Assembly: GCF_000003855.2 (NCBI RefSeq)
Contig: NW_003101682.1
Location: 4,119,632-4,183,631 of the forward strand
Direction: 5' to 3'
Source of the DNA: Blastomyces gilchristii SLH14081
Lineage: Eukaryota > Ascomycota > Eurotiomycetes > Onygenales > Ajellomycetaceae
DNA length: 64,000 bases
Shown: positions 50,821 to 63,693 of the stretch, in pieces
Position numbering within the stretch: position 1 is the first letter of the stretch
How the letters are laid out: every line of letters begins with the position of its first letter
Made by a program: the position numbers and the translations under genes
Notes under the pieces: generated by a model
What the model saw: only the letters and a program-made list of their open reading frames with translations
The model's database searches: none
Told to the model about the DNA's origin: nothing

Positions 50821-53800
50821 TATTTCTGACTGTCTCTTCTGCCTTCATCTCTCTTTAACACTCACTGAAATCAATCATGTTATTTCTCTTCAAATATTCT
50901 ACAGTTCTGTGAATCACTAAGGCACATGAGTGCTGTCACAGATTGAAGAGAGAGAAGAAAAAGATGTTTAAGTAAGAGAAGACAGATTTTAAGACATGTT
51001 ATAATACCTTAAAAAGACTCTGTAAGAAAGTAGAATAATAATGATTTTAAGTAACACTTCTGATAGATTTAGACTGAACTAAGTATAGAAATAATACTGA
51101 TAATACTGTCTATGAGAGATTGAAGAAGAAGATAGTGAAGAGTCTTATATAATAGTAGTGAGATCAGAAGAAGTTCTGAGAATGATTTAAGTTTAAGATA
51201 AAGAGAGAAAGAGAGAAGAAGAGTATTACTGTAAATAAGTAATAGTAGAAGAAGATTAAGAGAGTGTGAAAGTGAGAGATAAAGAAGTTCAAACTGATAA
51301 GTCTTTTATTTATTAAGAGATAATGATTTTTAATAGTACTTCTGTTCTCTAATTGATTAGTAGAAGCTGATAGAGAAGAAGGGAATTAAGGCCTTGTTCA
51401 GGTCTTGAATACACTATATAATTCAGAATATTAAGAAGACAGCTCTACTCTCTGAGCATGTCAATCTGCTTACTACTGAGATAGAACCCGAGACAGCAGA
51501 TTAGAAAATGCAGGATTTTGAAGCACAGATTGACCTGACTGAGAAGAAGCAGTAGAAACTCTTCTTTAAGAAGATAGTAGAGAGAGATTTTGAGATAATT
51601 ATCATCTCAGATGAGAAGAAGAAGAAGAAGAAGAAGAATAAGAAGTAAATTATAAAGAATGATAAGAAGAATAAGAAAGAGAAAAAGTAGAAAAAATTTT
51701 TTTCTTTTAATATTAATTAGTTATAAGTTCATAATTATTAATAATTAAAATTGATTTTGAGTTTTCAAAAATTATTGTACAAGTTGTAATCAAGTCAGGA
51801 ATAATATATATATATATATATATTTAACTATCATAATTCACAAATCACTATAATATATAAGTATCAACATTTTTTCAACATTGATATTCATAATATTAAT
51901 ATATTTTCAATAATATTATCTGATAATATAATTTGATAATACTCTCTTTCACAATATTAATGTATTTCAAGAAATATAACAGAGATTAATCAAGATTATT
52001 TATTTACTTTAATACATTGATAATGTTCAATCTGAGTTATTACTAAAATTATAACTAAGCTAAGAAATAAGATTATTTTCTTTTATATTAATTCTTCTTA
52101 CACACATCAGTGATCAGTTATTGAAAATAAATTATTATCTTTCTTAAATTATTATTATATCTTCTAAATTTACTTCTTTCACTTCTTTTAATTCTATTGA
52201 AGATTCACAAACTCTTCAAGAAATTACTGTAAATTACAAAGTCTATATTATTTACAATTCAACACAGAATGCTCTCTTTAATTATAATAGATAATCATTT
52301 CATTCTTCACATCTGATTTCAGGTTATAAAATTTATGAAAAACTTAACATAAATATCAAGATGAACTATGAAATAATTATCAATACATTGTATTGTAAAT
52401 TACTGAAGAGTTATCTCTCTGTTACAATTACTGTAACTTTATTCAGAAATATTCATCATAAACTGATCATGACTCTGAAGAAATTTCCTGACATCTGAAG
52501 TCATCAGAATGCAGATAATAAAAGAAAAATAATTAGAAAATTACTACTGAGCTGATAAGTTACTCTATCAGATAATAATTTTTAATAACACTAACTTTCT
52601 AATTTGAAGAAAATCATGTAAAAATAATTATATATTAGTACTCTGATTTCACAACTCTCATCTGATAACTTCTGTGAATAATTACTTTATATATGTATAT
52701 CTCTGAATCTTTCTCTTTAATCAATTGAAAATTCTGAATTTCAAACACTTCTTTAAATACTTAATTCAAATCTTCATATTTCACATCAAGTCTGTCTTCA
52801 GTTCAATCTTGAGACACACTACAAAGTCAATATATAATATCTAAAATCAGAGTTGAAGAATCATTGAAGAGTGTCTCTTACAGTAAATATATAAACTAGT
52901 ATAAACAATCTTACATTTATAAGAGTTATATATTATTATATTGATGAGAACTGAACTTATCAAGAGACATTAATTGAATTTGAATCATTGATCAGTAGTC
53001 ATACTGAGAATTATATAGCAGAGATATTAATAACTGTGATTAAAAATAACTATTGAGATATTAGTCTCAGTCTTCTTATAATTATAACTGATAATACTGT
53101 GAATAACTAGACTATGATGAAGAGCTTGAAGTAAAAATTAACTTTGCATTTCTGAAATAATAAATAAGATTATATTCTCTGTATTGCTTATATAATTTAA
53201 CTTGTAATATAAACACTGATAAAGAATCTTAACATTAAGATGAAGAATAATAAGATGACTGATTCTTGAGATGAGAATGAGATAAAAGTGATTACTTAAG
53301 TAACTTTTGTATTCACTTTATAAAAGATAATTTTTTTTAATAATACTTTTTAATATTGTTTTTTAATAATGCTTTTTAGTAATACTACTGTTAATTTTGA
53401 ATAGATTGACTAATACTTTAAATATCACAGATTCAAAATATTGTTAATATAATTTATATCTTCTCTAAATAATAATAATGATTTTATAATATTCAATAAA
53501 TAAACAAATCAGTCATATTACTGAATATGATACAGAATATTAGAATATAATGAAGTTCAATATATAAGATAACTGTTCAGACTCTTTAATTGTGTTAGAT
53601 AATTAATCATTGAGTATAACACTCTGATCAGAAAAAGATTCAGATATTAAAACTTTCTGATATGAAGTGAACTCAGTTAAAATATGTGATTGATTTACTG
53701 TTTCAGTTTTATAAGATAATAAACACAGTTTCAATTACTTATACATCAATACTGCAGTCAGTCTGATAAGTATATAACAGTTTATTTACTCATCTTAAGA

Positions 53801-55986
53801 AGCAGTTGAATCACTCAAAAAGAAATTCAGTCTGAAATAATATTATAGTGTAGACTATTATTACTGTAAGAAATAAACTAGTATATTACTACAGTAAAAC
53901 TGAACAATCTTTTACAGAGTACTATACTATAGCAGCTCTACTAGATCTCTTCTATCAAGTTAATATCTACACTTCTCAAGATTAAATAGAGAAGAAATGA
54001 GACTCATATGTTAAATTAATCTGAGACTACTACAATATCAACTATCAGAGATTTGAGTAAGCAGATATTTAAGATATGAAGACAGTGAAATATAATTCTC
54101 TAGTAAGTAATAATCTTTGATAATACTTCATATTATATAGAACTATAATACTAACTTTGAAACAGCACTTATATACATTAATTATAACTGAAAATCAGAC
54201 AAAACTATATACTTATAAAACTGAATTTAACTGCTATCTTCAAGATAATCTGACAAATTTACACATTAAATTAATTCTAGAGTTATGAAAAATTGTTGAG
54301 AGTATATATTTAACTATTATACTGATAATGTGTGATATTCTGACAATTTCATTGACAGAGATGAGAATAAAGTGAAAGTTCAACTCAAGTCAAGATATTT
54401 ATTACTATTATTAGAAATAATTATAAGAAGAAACAATCAAGAGACTTATAATTATAAAATATAAAATTATCAGACAGTTTAATACCTCTGATCACAGTAT
54501 ATTAGAGAAGTGTAGTTTTCATGAGAAAGTGAAGAATAAACTTATATAAGAATGTATTTAGTTATTTCATGAGTGTTATTAATAATTATTATCAAATTCT
54601 GATTATATAAACAATCACTGAATAAACTGAATGAGATTGATTTTAATCTTCAGTCTCAGTCTTATTCTGATTTTGAAAGAATGATTATCTTTCATAGTTT
54701 ATTCTGAGAAATTACTTTCATTTCACTGTTCTTGAATTAAATCTGTTCATTTTTCATATTATTTGTCTCAGAAATGATTCATTTTCAGATTTTTTTGAGA
54801 CTTAGTTCTGATGGAACTCACGTCAAGAAATGTATGAGACCAGATCAAATGAGATCAAATGTGAAATTCATGGTCCTGCCGGCCAGTCTAGCTGCGTCTG
54901 ATCAATTATATAGACTATTTCATTACACTTCACAGATTCCTACCGCTCTGATTCTCGGCCGAACAACCCCTACTGCTCCGATTCTCGGTCGCTGATTCTC
55001 AGCTGAAAATCTACGGAATTTCTATTCTTCCATTCTGTAGCTTCACTGTGTACATGTATAAATATTCACTTTAATTGCTGATTTCTGCACTTTCTCTTTT
55101 CTTTTCTTCTTTAACATTTTTCACTTTGTATTATAAGATCTATATATTATATCAATCTATTCAGTATAGACCTCTTACACTTGAAAAACATTCATCATCT
55201 TCTCATTAGAAATAATTATCTATTAAGAAGATATCTGAATGTGTAATAATACATAAGAAATAGAGAAATAATCAGTTAAGTAAACACTGAGTTCTTAGAT
55301 AGAAGCTTGCTCATCAGTCATTCTGACCCTGTAATAAGATCTTATAAAGAGTATGTCAGTAAAAGATCTGAGAGTTCTGATACTTTAGATATATGAGATA
55401 TTTATATAATTACACTTCTTCAGATTTTATAGATATTACACATTCAATGAATAACATGTCTGATAATAATATAAGAGAATCTTTAAATATAAGTATAGAT
55501 GTAATATCACAGTAACTTTGAGCAATGTTAAAATTATAATAATAACAGATAGCTAATATACATGCAACTTAATAACTTCAATATAAGAAAATTTAACAAT
55601 TAACTTAACAAGAAATTCATGCAATTTCAACATCTACAGAATTGAATATAAAAGCACTGAAAGAATACTTAGATGTTTCTGTATATTTTAATACTTCTAA
55701 TCTCACTCTCTACTCATTATGAAGATTCAAAATACTTATGAAACTGAGTATAGATGAAGATGTTATCAGTTCACTAATTAATTAAGATTGATATATTAAT
55801 GAATGATTGAAAAACTGTATGAAACAGAAGTTTTATTCATGAATAAAAGTATATAAATCAGTGTTGCAAATGCCTGACAATATCATTAAATATCTTGATA
55901 TTCTGTTTCAAGACACTACTATATAATAGAAAGTGTTAAATTGATTATAGAGTGTCTGATAGAGAAACACTTCTCTTACAATTATA

Positions 55987-56805
55987 ATTCAAAGGTTGCT
56001 TGAGCCAGCATACGATTACAGGCGTACGCCCGCTTCTTATATACTGTACACTAAATTAATTGGTGGCCGCTATGGCCTCTTTACATTTGTAAGCAAGTTC
56101 AGAAGTAGCTGTGTTATTATTCAACAGTTATACATTATTCTGAATCATATTCTTTCTCATCAGATTCAGTCATACTCATGTGACTATGACATACACTCTA
56201 GCTTTATGTGAATTAGTGTGTTACTAGTGTTTGTGATTATATAATCTATTTCTGATTCAGCTAGCATTCTGCATACACTCTTATAAAGAAACTTTCACTA
56301 TATTACACTACTCATTCACTAACTTTTCTCATTCTTCAATCATGTTCTCTATTATTATTATGATCAAATGTTATTATTTTCTTGAAGATTTCTTCTTCTT
56401 CTTCTGTTCGACATCTTCTATCTGTTTATCTATCACATTGTACATATTTCTGACAATAGCTCTCTATTTTTATAACAAGCATCATTGTAGTGTCTATACT
56501 GAGTAGTTTATTAGCAGTAAGTGTAATATGTTATAAAATATAACCAGGACTTGTTTTCTTCTAATAATCACTAGAATATATTATTATGAATAGCATATCT
56601 TCTTCATTGTCTTATACATTCTTAACTGTTTTTCTTCTCAGCAGGCTTCTGATTGTGTTTTCTAACATGATTTTACATGAACACAGATACTGATATTTGT
56701 TTTTATTCATATAGAATCTTTATATATTGACAGATCTGTGTCTGCTGATGATAGTAACTGTCTCAATATTAAATTGTTAATTGAAAACTTGAAGAATGTT
56801 ATTAT
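55987..56805 (+). mobile_element. LINE 5' end, copy E1 (interrupted)
   Basis: Starts ATTCAAAGGTTGCTTGAGCC and follows copy E2 (61960 onward) to the ORF start MSADDS... at 56738. It is cut at about 56805 by the tail of an oppositely oriented LINE. Confidence 0.75.
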
Positions 56806-57447
56806 TATTATTATTCTTCAATTACAGATGCATGTAGTCAGAGACTATGACATCTATCTGAGAACTTTTAGTTCTCAGGGTTTTTCCTATATCTGTAAAG
56901 TTAACTATTATACATTCACCAATTTCAGATATGCAAAATCAGAAAATTCCAGCTCAGAATACAAAAACTGTTCACAAATTGCAGTATTTTTACATCTTTT
57001 GATACTTTGAAATCATTTGACAATATCATGACAAAAGAAAAGAGAACACAGTCTTAAAGATAGACACATCAAATAGATAGATAGAAAGAAATTGAAAGGA
57101 AAAGGTAAAGTAAAGAGAGACTGTAATAAAACAAATTATTAAAAGATAGTATATAGCTGTTTTAACAGACTATATCTGATTGATTTCCTCCTCTTCATAT
57201 TCAGATATTTCTGAATTTAGTCATTTTCTTGTAGCTGCTTGAGTTTCTGATAAAAAGTCTATTAAGTATTTAATTCCTGTCTCAGTTGAGAATAAGAATC
57301 TCATATTTAATTGATTTAGATCATACTTCTCTTTCAATCTGACTCTGAGACTATTGTATAATGCACAGTGTATTACAATATGCTCAGAATTCTCATTTGC
57401 ATTGCAGAATGAGCATTCTATTGAATCAAATCTATCATCAAATCTTT
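56806..57447 (-). mobile_element. LINE 3' end, 5'-truncated (minus strand)
   Basis: The plus strand begins with (TTA)n, the complement of the AAT tail. Reading the minus strand from 57415 gives CSFCNANENSEHIVIHC (57365-57415), the CCHC motif near the C-terminus of LINE ORF2, then LFSTETGIKYLIDFLSETQA, also present in LINE1 at about 16540-16600. Confidence 0.82.
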
Positions 57448-57705
57448 TGTAAGAATAAGTGCTCGCAGGCGATTATTCAGGTGTTTGCAGCTTGGCGTGA
57501 TATGTACTGTTAACTACTAGAAGTATTCACAGTAGAAAGATAAAATGTAGAGATTAAATTTATAATAGCATTCAGGCTAAGTTATGAATAGTATTTGTGA
57601 ACTTCAGTCTATATAGTTATATGTAGTCAAGAGCTGCTAACTCTATTGATTACATAAGAGATAGAAATAGAGATAAAGAATCTGTGAGAAGTGAGATTTC
57701 TTACA
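57448..57705 (-). repeat. 3' LTR of gypsy C2 (258 bp)
   Basis: Complete reference copy for this family. It keeps a few CpG sites near the 57460-57500 end (GCTCGCAGGCG). Confidence 0.85.
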
Positions 57706-60387
57706 TACTTCTCCCTCTCTAAGGCTTTGTTCACAAAGCCTTTCACTGAGTGATTTCATAGAATCAGCTCAGCACTGCAGTAATACTCACTAAAAATTCT
57801 TCATATCTATAAAAAATCTTAGTGAGGAAAAATCCCTTATTACTATGAAGAGAAAAGAGTCTATCACTCAGTTTCTTATTTCATGAGATTCTTTATAATC
57901 TACAGATTCTTCTCTGACTATCACATAGATTTATCTTATATCTTTCATATAAAAGAGTTTCAGTTGACTCTCAATCATTTTCATGAGATTCTTGTATAAT
58001 CATCATATAGATTCATCTCACAGATGAATCACTCTCTGTGAGATTATTCTTATTAAAGAGAAGTATTCATGAGTTAATCTTTCACTCATTCTTATAAATC
58101 ATTATTCTTTAACACTGTAGAATTGTGAGGAATTTTTCATTCTTTTATTAACTCTGTAGAATTGTAGAATTAAGATGTTCACAGTCTATAATCACTCTTT
58201 ATAGTTACATAGAAAGATTCAGATCTGTGATTCATAATCACTCTTTATTTACTAGAGTGATCTGACTATTCTACAGAATCACTCACAGTGTAAGTAAACT
58301 TCTCTAAAGTAGTATAAATATCTCAGATCTGTCTGTGAAATCTTATCTTCTTTTCTCTTTTTCTGTAACAGCTCTTATTCTTATAAACTGTGAGTATTCT
58401 CATTCATCTGTGAAGTGTTTTCACTCAGATAACAGAGAGAGAGTGTTTCTGATAATATCTGTATATTAATTCAAGAATTTCTTTAGAATAAAAATTTTTT
58501 CAATTTCAATATCTTTATAAATAATGTCTAACTGCTACTGAGCTTCTTGTGAGTGTTTCTATAACTTCTTTAATTACTTTTTACTGACTGATGAAGCAGA
58601 GATGTTATCACTTATAACAGTATCTTCATTTCTTTCAGCTCTGTCATCACACCTGATCTTCAGGCCAGCAATTAATCTCATATCTTTCTCAGACTAGTCT
58701 CTGACTTCAAGCAGCACAGTTTCTTCCTTTGCTGTAAGTCTTCTTATAAGTAATTTCTTACAGACTCTAGCTGACAGTTCTTGTAAAGCTTCTGGTTTTA
58801 TCAGTGTCTTCTGCAGTTTCATAAGTCTACAATCATCTTCTCTCTGTCTACACAATCTCTGATCAGATATATGTAAATATGCCTAGATTCTCTATCAATG
58901 ATTCTCACACTGCAGCGCATTTCTGCAATCTCATTGTTAATAAGAGATAAGTCTCTGAGTATCTGTAAAATCCAGGTAATTAAGACAATGTAAATGTCAT
59001 GAATTTGTAATAGAAGTTGATCTGAGTAGATGAGTTCTCTCTCTGTATCTTAATTGTTTCTAGGCTGAATACTTCAGTATAACTAAGAGAGCAGATATAG
59101 CTTTATAAGAGATATCTGATCACACATGCAGATAACTAGTTCTCAAGATTCTGCTGCAACTGTATATACTCTGATGTTCAGCTTCTCTGAAGTCTGTGCA
59201 TTTCTAGCAGTCTTCATGTCAAATACAACAATTATCTGTATCACAGATATAATACTCTCTACTTCTTTGAAGAGAGAAATTGATAGTTATGAGAGAATTG
59301 AGTGTTATAAGTATTGAGAATGTGAATATAAATTTTCTTTATTTTTTCTTTGTTGATGTCTAAATTATATTCACAGTTCTATTTTTATTTTCTTATTTTT
59401 TAGCTTTAATAAGAGTATGATTTCTTCTTCTCTTTACATACACTGTGAACTGTTCATCTCAGTAGAAACTCATCATCTTATAGACTAGAGTTCATAAATG
59501 ATAGTATTAATATCTTTATTATAATCAGGTTATTAGTGAAGACTGTATTATTCTGACTTATTAGAATTCATAGTATGAAAGTCATGTCTCAGCTTCTGCA
59601 GATGTCTTATCTACTCAGATAATTCTCAAGTGAACTCATTCATCTTATCAGAATATTCTTATCACTGAATCTTAAATCAGAGCTCATGATCTCACTTCTC
59701 TGAGTTAATAATCTCTTTAATCTGATATTCTCTTTCACTCTCTAATATCTTATAAATAGAGTGATGAGTCATAGAATTCTCTTCTAAGAATTTCTTATAT
59801 TCACAGAGTAAAGAGATATGAAAAATATTATATATTTACAACTCAGGTGATAGTTTCAATCTATAGAACTATAAGCTAACTTTCTTCATAATCTTATAAG
59901 ACTCTGTCTGTAATAGATTCAGCTTCTTACTAGATCTCTATATAATGATGTTTTTTAAACTCAGTCAGACTCTATTATCTTTCTTGAAACTCTTTATAAT
60001 ATACTTAAAGTCATAGTATCTTTTCTGATACTCTTAAGTCTTTCTCAAGAATTCACAGACTTTCTTCTGAATCTTCTGAATTCTCTCAGCTTATTCACAG
60101 ATATCACTATACTCTGTAATATACTCTCATGAGTTCATCAAGATTATTCATGAATGAGTCTCAGTGAGTATCTCAAAGAGAGTTTTACCTGTGCTGACAT
60201 GCTTTGAGTTATTATATACAAACTTCATAAGTAATAATCAATGTACTCAGTCATTCTGATGATAATTGACAAAGTATCACAGATACTGTTTCAATATACT
60301 TATCAGACATTCTATCTGATTATCTGTCTGTTGATGAAAAGCTGTGCTTAGATCTCACAAGATCTTCAGTATAGTTATTAGATCAGA

Positions 60388-60618
60388 TCAGAACTCTTCT
60401 ATGAAGATTGATTCTCTATCTGAGATAATATTCACAGACAATTCATGCAACTGAATCACATTATAAATAAAGATGTGAGTTAAATTCTTTGACTTCAAGT
60501 TCTTGTAAGTGAGTATAAAGTATGTCATCTTGATAAAGTGATTCACTATCATCAGTACACTATCAAAGCAGACATTATATATGTTCTTACTTTCAGAGAG
60601 ACTTATAAGAGTATTCAT
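60388..60618 (-). pseudogene. Integrase fragment of gypsy C2
   Basis: Contains DSVLMIVNHFIKMTYF and, later, QLHELSVNIISDRESIF. This fits the gypsy integrase core DxxLVIVDRFTKMxHxIP...LHGxPxxIVSDRGSxF: the first catalytic Asp is changed to Asn, the second is kept. It catalyses strand transfer in intact relatives. Confidence 0.85.
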
Positions 60619-61638
60619 TTCTAGCTGTTCTCAAGGTTTCTGTGAAATGAGTAGAGAAGTAAGTTCTTCATATAATCTGAATCACACTATTCACAAACTC
60701 TGATAAATAGTATAAGAATTCACTATGTTTTTTACAAGTTCTTACATCTTCAGTCAGAAGTATTTTCTTATAAATAACTTATAAGTTCTAGTATCTGTAA
60801 AATGACTCACTAGAGAAGAGTTATAATATCTTTTAATAAGTTCTATATATAGAAACTTATTTATAAGTATATAAATTCAGCTCTCTCTTCATAAGAGACT
60901 ATTTAAGTCTCTTTATTTCTTTATTTCTGCAGAATTGATTCCTGTCATGAGCAGTTTCTGAATATACTGAGTATATTCATTCTTCAGTTGCAGTTCAGAC
61001 AATCTGAATAGAAGATCTTATGAAGACTTATACTCTGTTTTCTCTTATATCAGGTCTTTCACAGTGCTTCTCAAAGTCTACAAACTCTTCAGATTATAGA
61101 TACTCTCTTCAAGAATTCTTACAGAGATTCTCAGAGTGTTAACTCTTAGTGTTATAGAAAGTAGTTATACAGACTTCTTCTCTCTCTCTTCTTTCTTCTC
61201 TCACAGAGAATTAAGAGACTCTTCAGTCAATCTCTTTATAACACTTAATCTAAGTATTCTATAAAGCTTTTCTGTCTTCTCTAGTCTCTCTGTGTCTATC
61301 ATTCTGATCTTCTTAACATAGTCTAGCCTGTGAGAGAGTTCATCTGCTGAGTTCTTAGTTCTCTTCATATATTCTATCTTGAATCAGAACTCACTCAGTC
61401 TCTGAGCTCAGTAAACCTGCTGTTATAAGATTTTCTTAATTGAAGTAAACTATCATAAGCTGTTATAATCAGTTCTAACAGTAATCACTGTTATAAGACT
61501 CTCAAAATAGTGATATCAGTGATAGAAGAATTTCACTATTATAAGAAGCTTCTGATTATAAATATCATAGTTGATCTCTGTGAGTTGCATTTTCTATGAG
61601 AAAAAGATCACTGAAACTCAGTTCTCATTTAACTGTAG

Positions 61639-61821
61639 TTATAAGCCTATTTCTGAAATTATAAAGAAGAATATATCTATCTTCAATCTGATTAAAAGTA
61701 AGAAATCAAAGTGAAATAGCATCACTGTGTCTGTGAATATCTGTTTCAATCTTATAAAGACCTTATAAGCTTCTGAGATAAGAAAGTTCTTATAATTCTC
61801 TCTTCTTAACAATCTTTTCAT
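61639..61821 (-). pseudogene. RT/RNase H linker fragment of gypsy C2
   Basis: Reads ...EAYKVFIRLKQIFTDTVMLF then HFDFLLLIRLKIDIF, matching EAFxxLKxxFTxAPxLxHFDPxxxIxLETDAS of gypsy RNase H. The catalytic ETD is decayed. Confidence 0.75.
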
Positions 61822-61975
61822 TCTTTATTCATGAGATGACTTCTTCTTATTTTCACTCTTCAGTATATCTATAAGAGTCAAGAAGATTCTTATAAACACA
61901 AAGATAAATTATTTATAGAAATTCACAAAGCTCAGAAAGATCTGAATCTTATAAATGTGATTCAAAGGTTGCTTA

Positions 61976-62007
61976 AGCCAGCGTACGATTACAGGCGTAC
62001 GCCGGCT
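61976..62007 (+). repeat. Perfect-stem hairpin near the LINE E 5' end
   Basis: Arms AGCCAGCGTACG and CGTACGCCGGCT pair over 12 positions with one A/C mismatch, around the loop ATTACAGG. The mismatch is what a G-to-A change would leave. E1 has the same structure with one further change. Confidence 0.75.
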
Positions 62008-62724
62008 TCTTATATATTGAATCTCATACGCTAATTTAATTAGCAGCTGCTATGGCCCCTTTACACTTGTACGCGTATGCTAGTAGTTCGGAAGCGGCTG
62101 TGGTATTATCTGACAGTTGTATGTTCTTCTGAACCACATCCTCTCCCACCAGATTCAGTCACGCCCATGTGACCATGTCATATACTCTAGCTTCATGCGG
62201 ATTAGCTCGCCACTAGCATTTCACAATTGTGTGACCTATCCCTGATTTGGCTAGCATTCTGTGTATGCTCTTACAAAGAAACTTCCACTATATTACATCA
62301 CTCATTCACTAACTTTTCTCATTCTTCAACTATCTTCTTCATTTCATCATCATTGAATATCATCATCATTCAAGATTTCTACTCCTTCTTCTGTTCAACT
62401 CTTTCTATCTGTTCATCTATCACATCATACATGTTCCTGGCAATGACCCCCTGTTCCCACAACAAGTGTTATCATAGTGCTCATACCAGGCAGTTCATTA
62501 GCAGTAAGTGTAATGCATTGTGAAACATGATCAGGGCTTGTTTATCTTCTAACAATCACCAGAATGATGTATTATCATGGATGATGACACATCTTCTTGT
62601 ACATTCTCAACTGTTTCTCTTCTCAGCGGGTTTCTGATCATGTTTTCTGACACAATTTTGCGTGGACACAGATGCTGATATGTTTGTTTTTATTCACATA
62701 GAATTGTCATGTGTTGACAGATTC

Positions 62725-62991
62725 ATGTCTGCTGATGATAGTGAACCCAATGTTGAATCATTGATTGAGAACTTGGAGGATGTGATAATGAAGGAATTGT
62801 CTGTGTCATGTGTGGCTGGGTCTTCTGCATCTCTCTCTCCCCCCTCTGTTCCTTTCTCTGCTGCTCCCTCTCAATCTCCTACACCTGTCCCTGTGTCTGG
62901 TTCTCCCGCTTCTGCTACCTCTGTTCCTGCGACCCTCACTCCTGCCACTCCTGGTTTTGCTGCCTCTGCTTTTGTTACCAGCTCTCCCTGA
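62725..62991 (+). pseudogene. Start of LINE E ORF1 (Ser/Pro/Ala-rich)
   Basis: The ATG at 62725 gives MSADDSEPNVESLIENLEDV, also visible in decayed form in E1 (56738). A low-complexity Ser/Pro/Ala/Thr region of about 60 residues follows, then TGA at 62989, probably a decayed Trp codon because the frame remains open for a further stretch. An ORF1 role is inferred from position only; no domain is recognised in this part. Confidence 0.5.
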
Positions 62992-63438
62992 TTCAAGAAG
63001 ATGTTGTATAGACTTAATGAATCACATCTCTCAGTGTGTACACTTCTGCCCTTCTTACTAACTCTCAGAATGATTTATTATACAAAGACTGTGTATAACA
63101 TGACTATCTGAAGCTCAGTCACAGATACTGATTATTATGTTCATTTTAAATATTCATGATGAGACAATTGTTCATTTATATCAGAGAATCACTCCTCTTC
63201 TCAACAGTGTCAAGATTGTGAGTCTTTTTCTTTTCATCTTTTCAATCTAATGCTGATTTTTCTGTTCTTAGAGAAAATTGTTATGAGTTTTACTGTGCAC
63301 AAAGTCATGATGTTCACAGATATCAAGAAGCTTTTTACAATTGTAAAGTTCAACATCACAGAGACATTCACTCTGATGAATTTCTTCAGAATGATTAATC
63401 TGTATCAGTCTATTCTCTAGCATCTGTTATCTGACTTC

Positions 63439-63693
63439 ATGATGCAGGTGAAAGATATTCATGTTTTCAGAAATAGAAATGCAGATGTCATACTCTTTTA
63501 CACTTGCAGATGTGAGGCTTGTATGTCTTGTCTGAGGTGTCATTGTGGGAATGAGCTGTTTGCACACTGTATTCTGCTTCCTGTATTCTCTCATGTCTCT
63601 CTCTCTCTTTCTGAGAAGCCTTGTGTGTGTTGTAATTGTGTATACAATTCTAAGATCAGTGAATGTTCATTCAATAACTGTTCTTATCTCTGA
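63439..63693 (+). pseudogene. Cysteine-rich ORF segment in LINE E
   Basis: Open for 84 codons with 13 Cys (CRCEACMSCLRCHCGNELF... and CVCCNCVYNSKISECSF). Some cysteines may be decayed arginines (CGT to TGT). It could be the ORF1 zinc-knuckle region, but the spacing does not fit one family clearly. Confidence 0.4.

Larger units (their letters stand above)
49099..54890 (+). mobile_element. hAT-superfamily DNA transposon, copy hAT2 (5,792 bp, no nested insertions)
   Basis: Ends TAGACTGATTATGTGAT and GGCCAGTCTA. The 8-bp duplication is ACTGTGTC (49091-49098) and GCTGCGTC (54891-54898), the former a RIP-decayed form of the latter; together they fit the gypsy LTR start. It is colinear with hAT1 and provides the empty sites for LINE1, A1 and A2. 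Transposase-like sequence occupies the right half (about 51700-54450), including a W-rich block near 53930-54060 and a DILTIS motif near 54335. A run of 158 N lies at 49761-49918. Confidence 0.82.
49083..55984 (+). mobile_element. Ty3/gypsy family A, copy A3 (5' part only, LTR split by hAT2)
   Basis: The LTR starts at 49083 (TGTGGCAG), is interrupted by hAT2 and resumes at 54899 to end CTTACA at 55179 (about 297 bp in total). 55180-55984 matches the leader and gag start of A1 and A2. It then breaks off where a LINE 5' end begins; the rest is not seen in the window. Confidence 0.85.
57448..61959 (-). mobile_element. Ty3/gypsy family C, copy C2 (minus strand, 5'-truncated)
   Basis: It has a complete 3' LTR (57448-57705, TGTAAG...CTTACA) preceded on the minus strand by a polypurine tract (AGAGAGGGAGAAG, plus-strand 57708-57720). 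The body matches C1 and contains integrase (60388-60618) and RNase H-linker (61639-61821) fragments on the minus strand. It stops at 61959, where LINE copy E2 begins, so RT, gag and the 5' LTR are missing. Confidence 0.87.

Noticed and set aside
50642..50848. 68-codon Met/Ile-rich ORF
   Set aside because: Produced by the ATT/ATC microsatellite.
55987..57447. Single LINE inverted by twin priming (E1 plus the minus-strand 3' end)
   Set aside because: Twin priming would put the inverted 5' part on the other side of the 3' segment; here the AAT tail faces E1. A separate insertion fits better.
62808..63061. Leu-rich and Cys/Ser-rich ORFs overlapping the LINE E ORF start
   Set aside because: Out-of-frame readings of the same Ser/Pro/Ala-coding low-complexity sequence.
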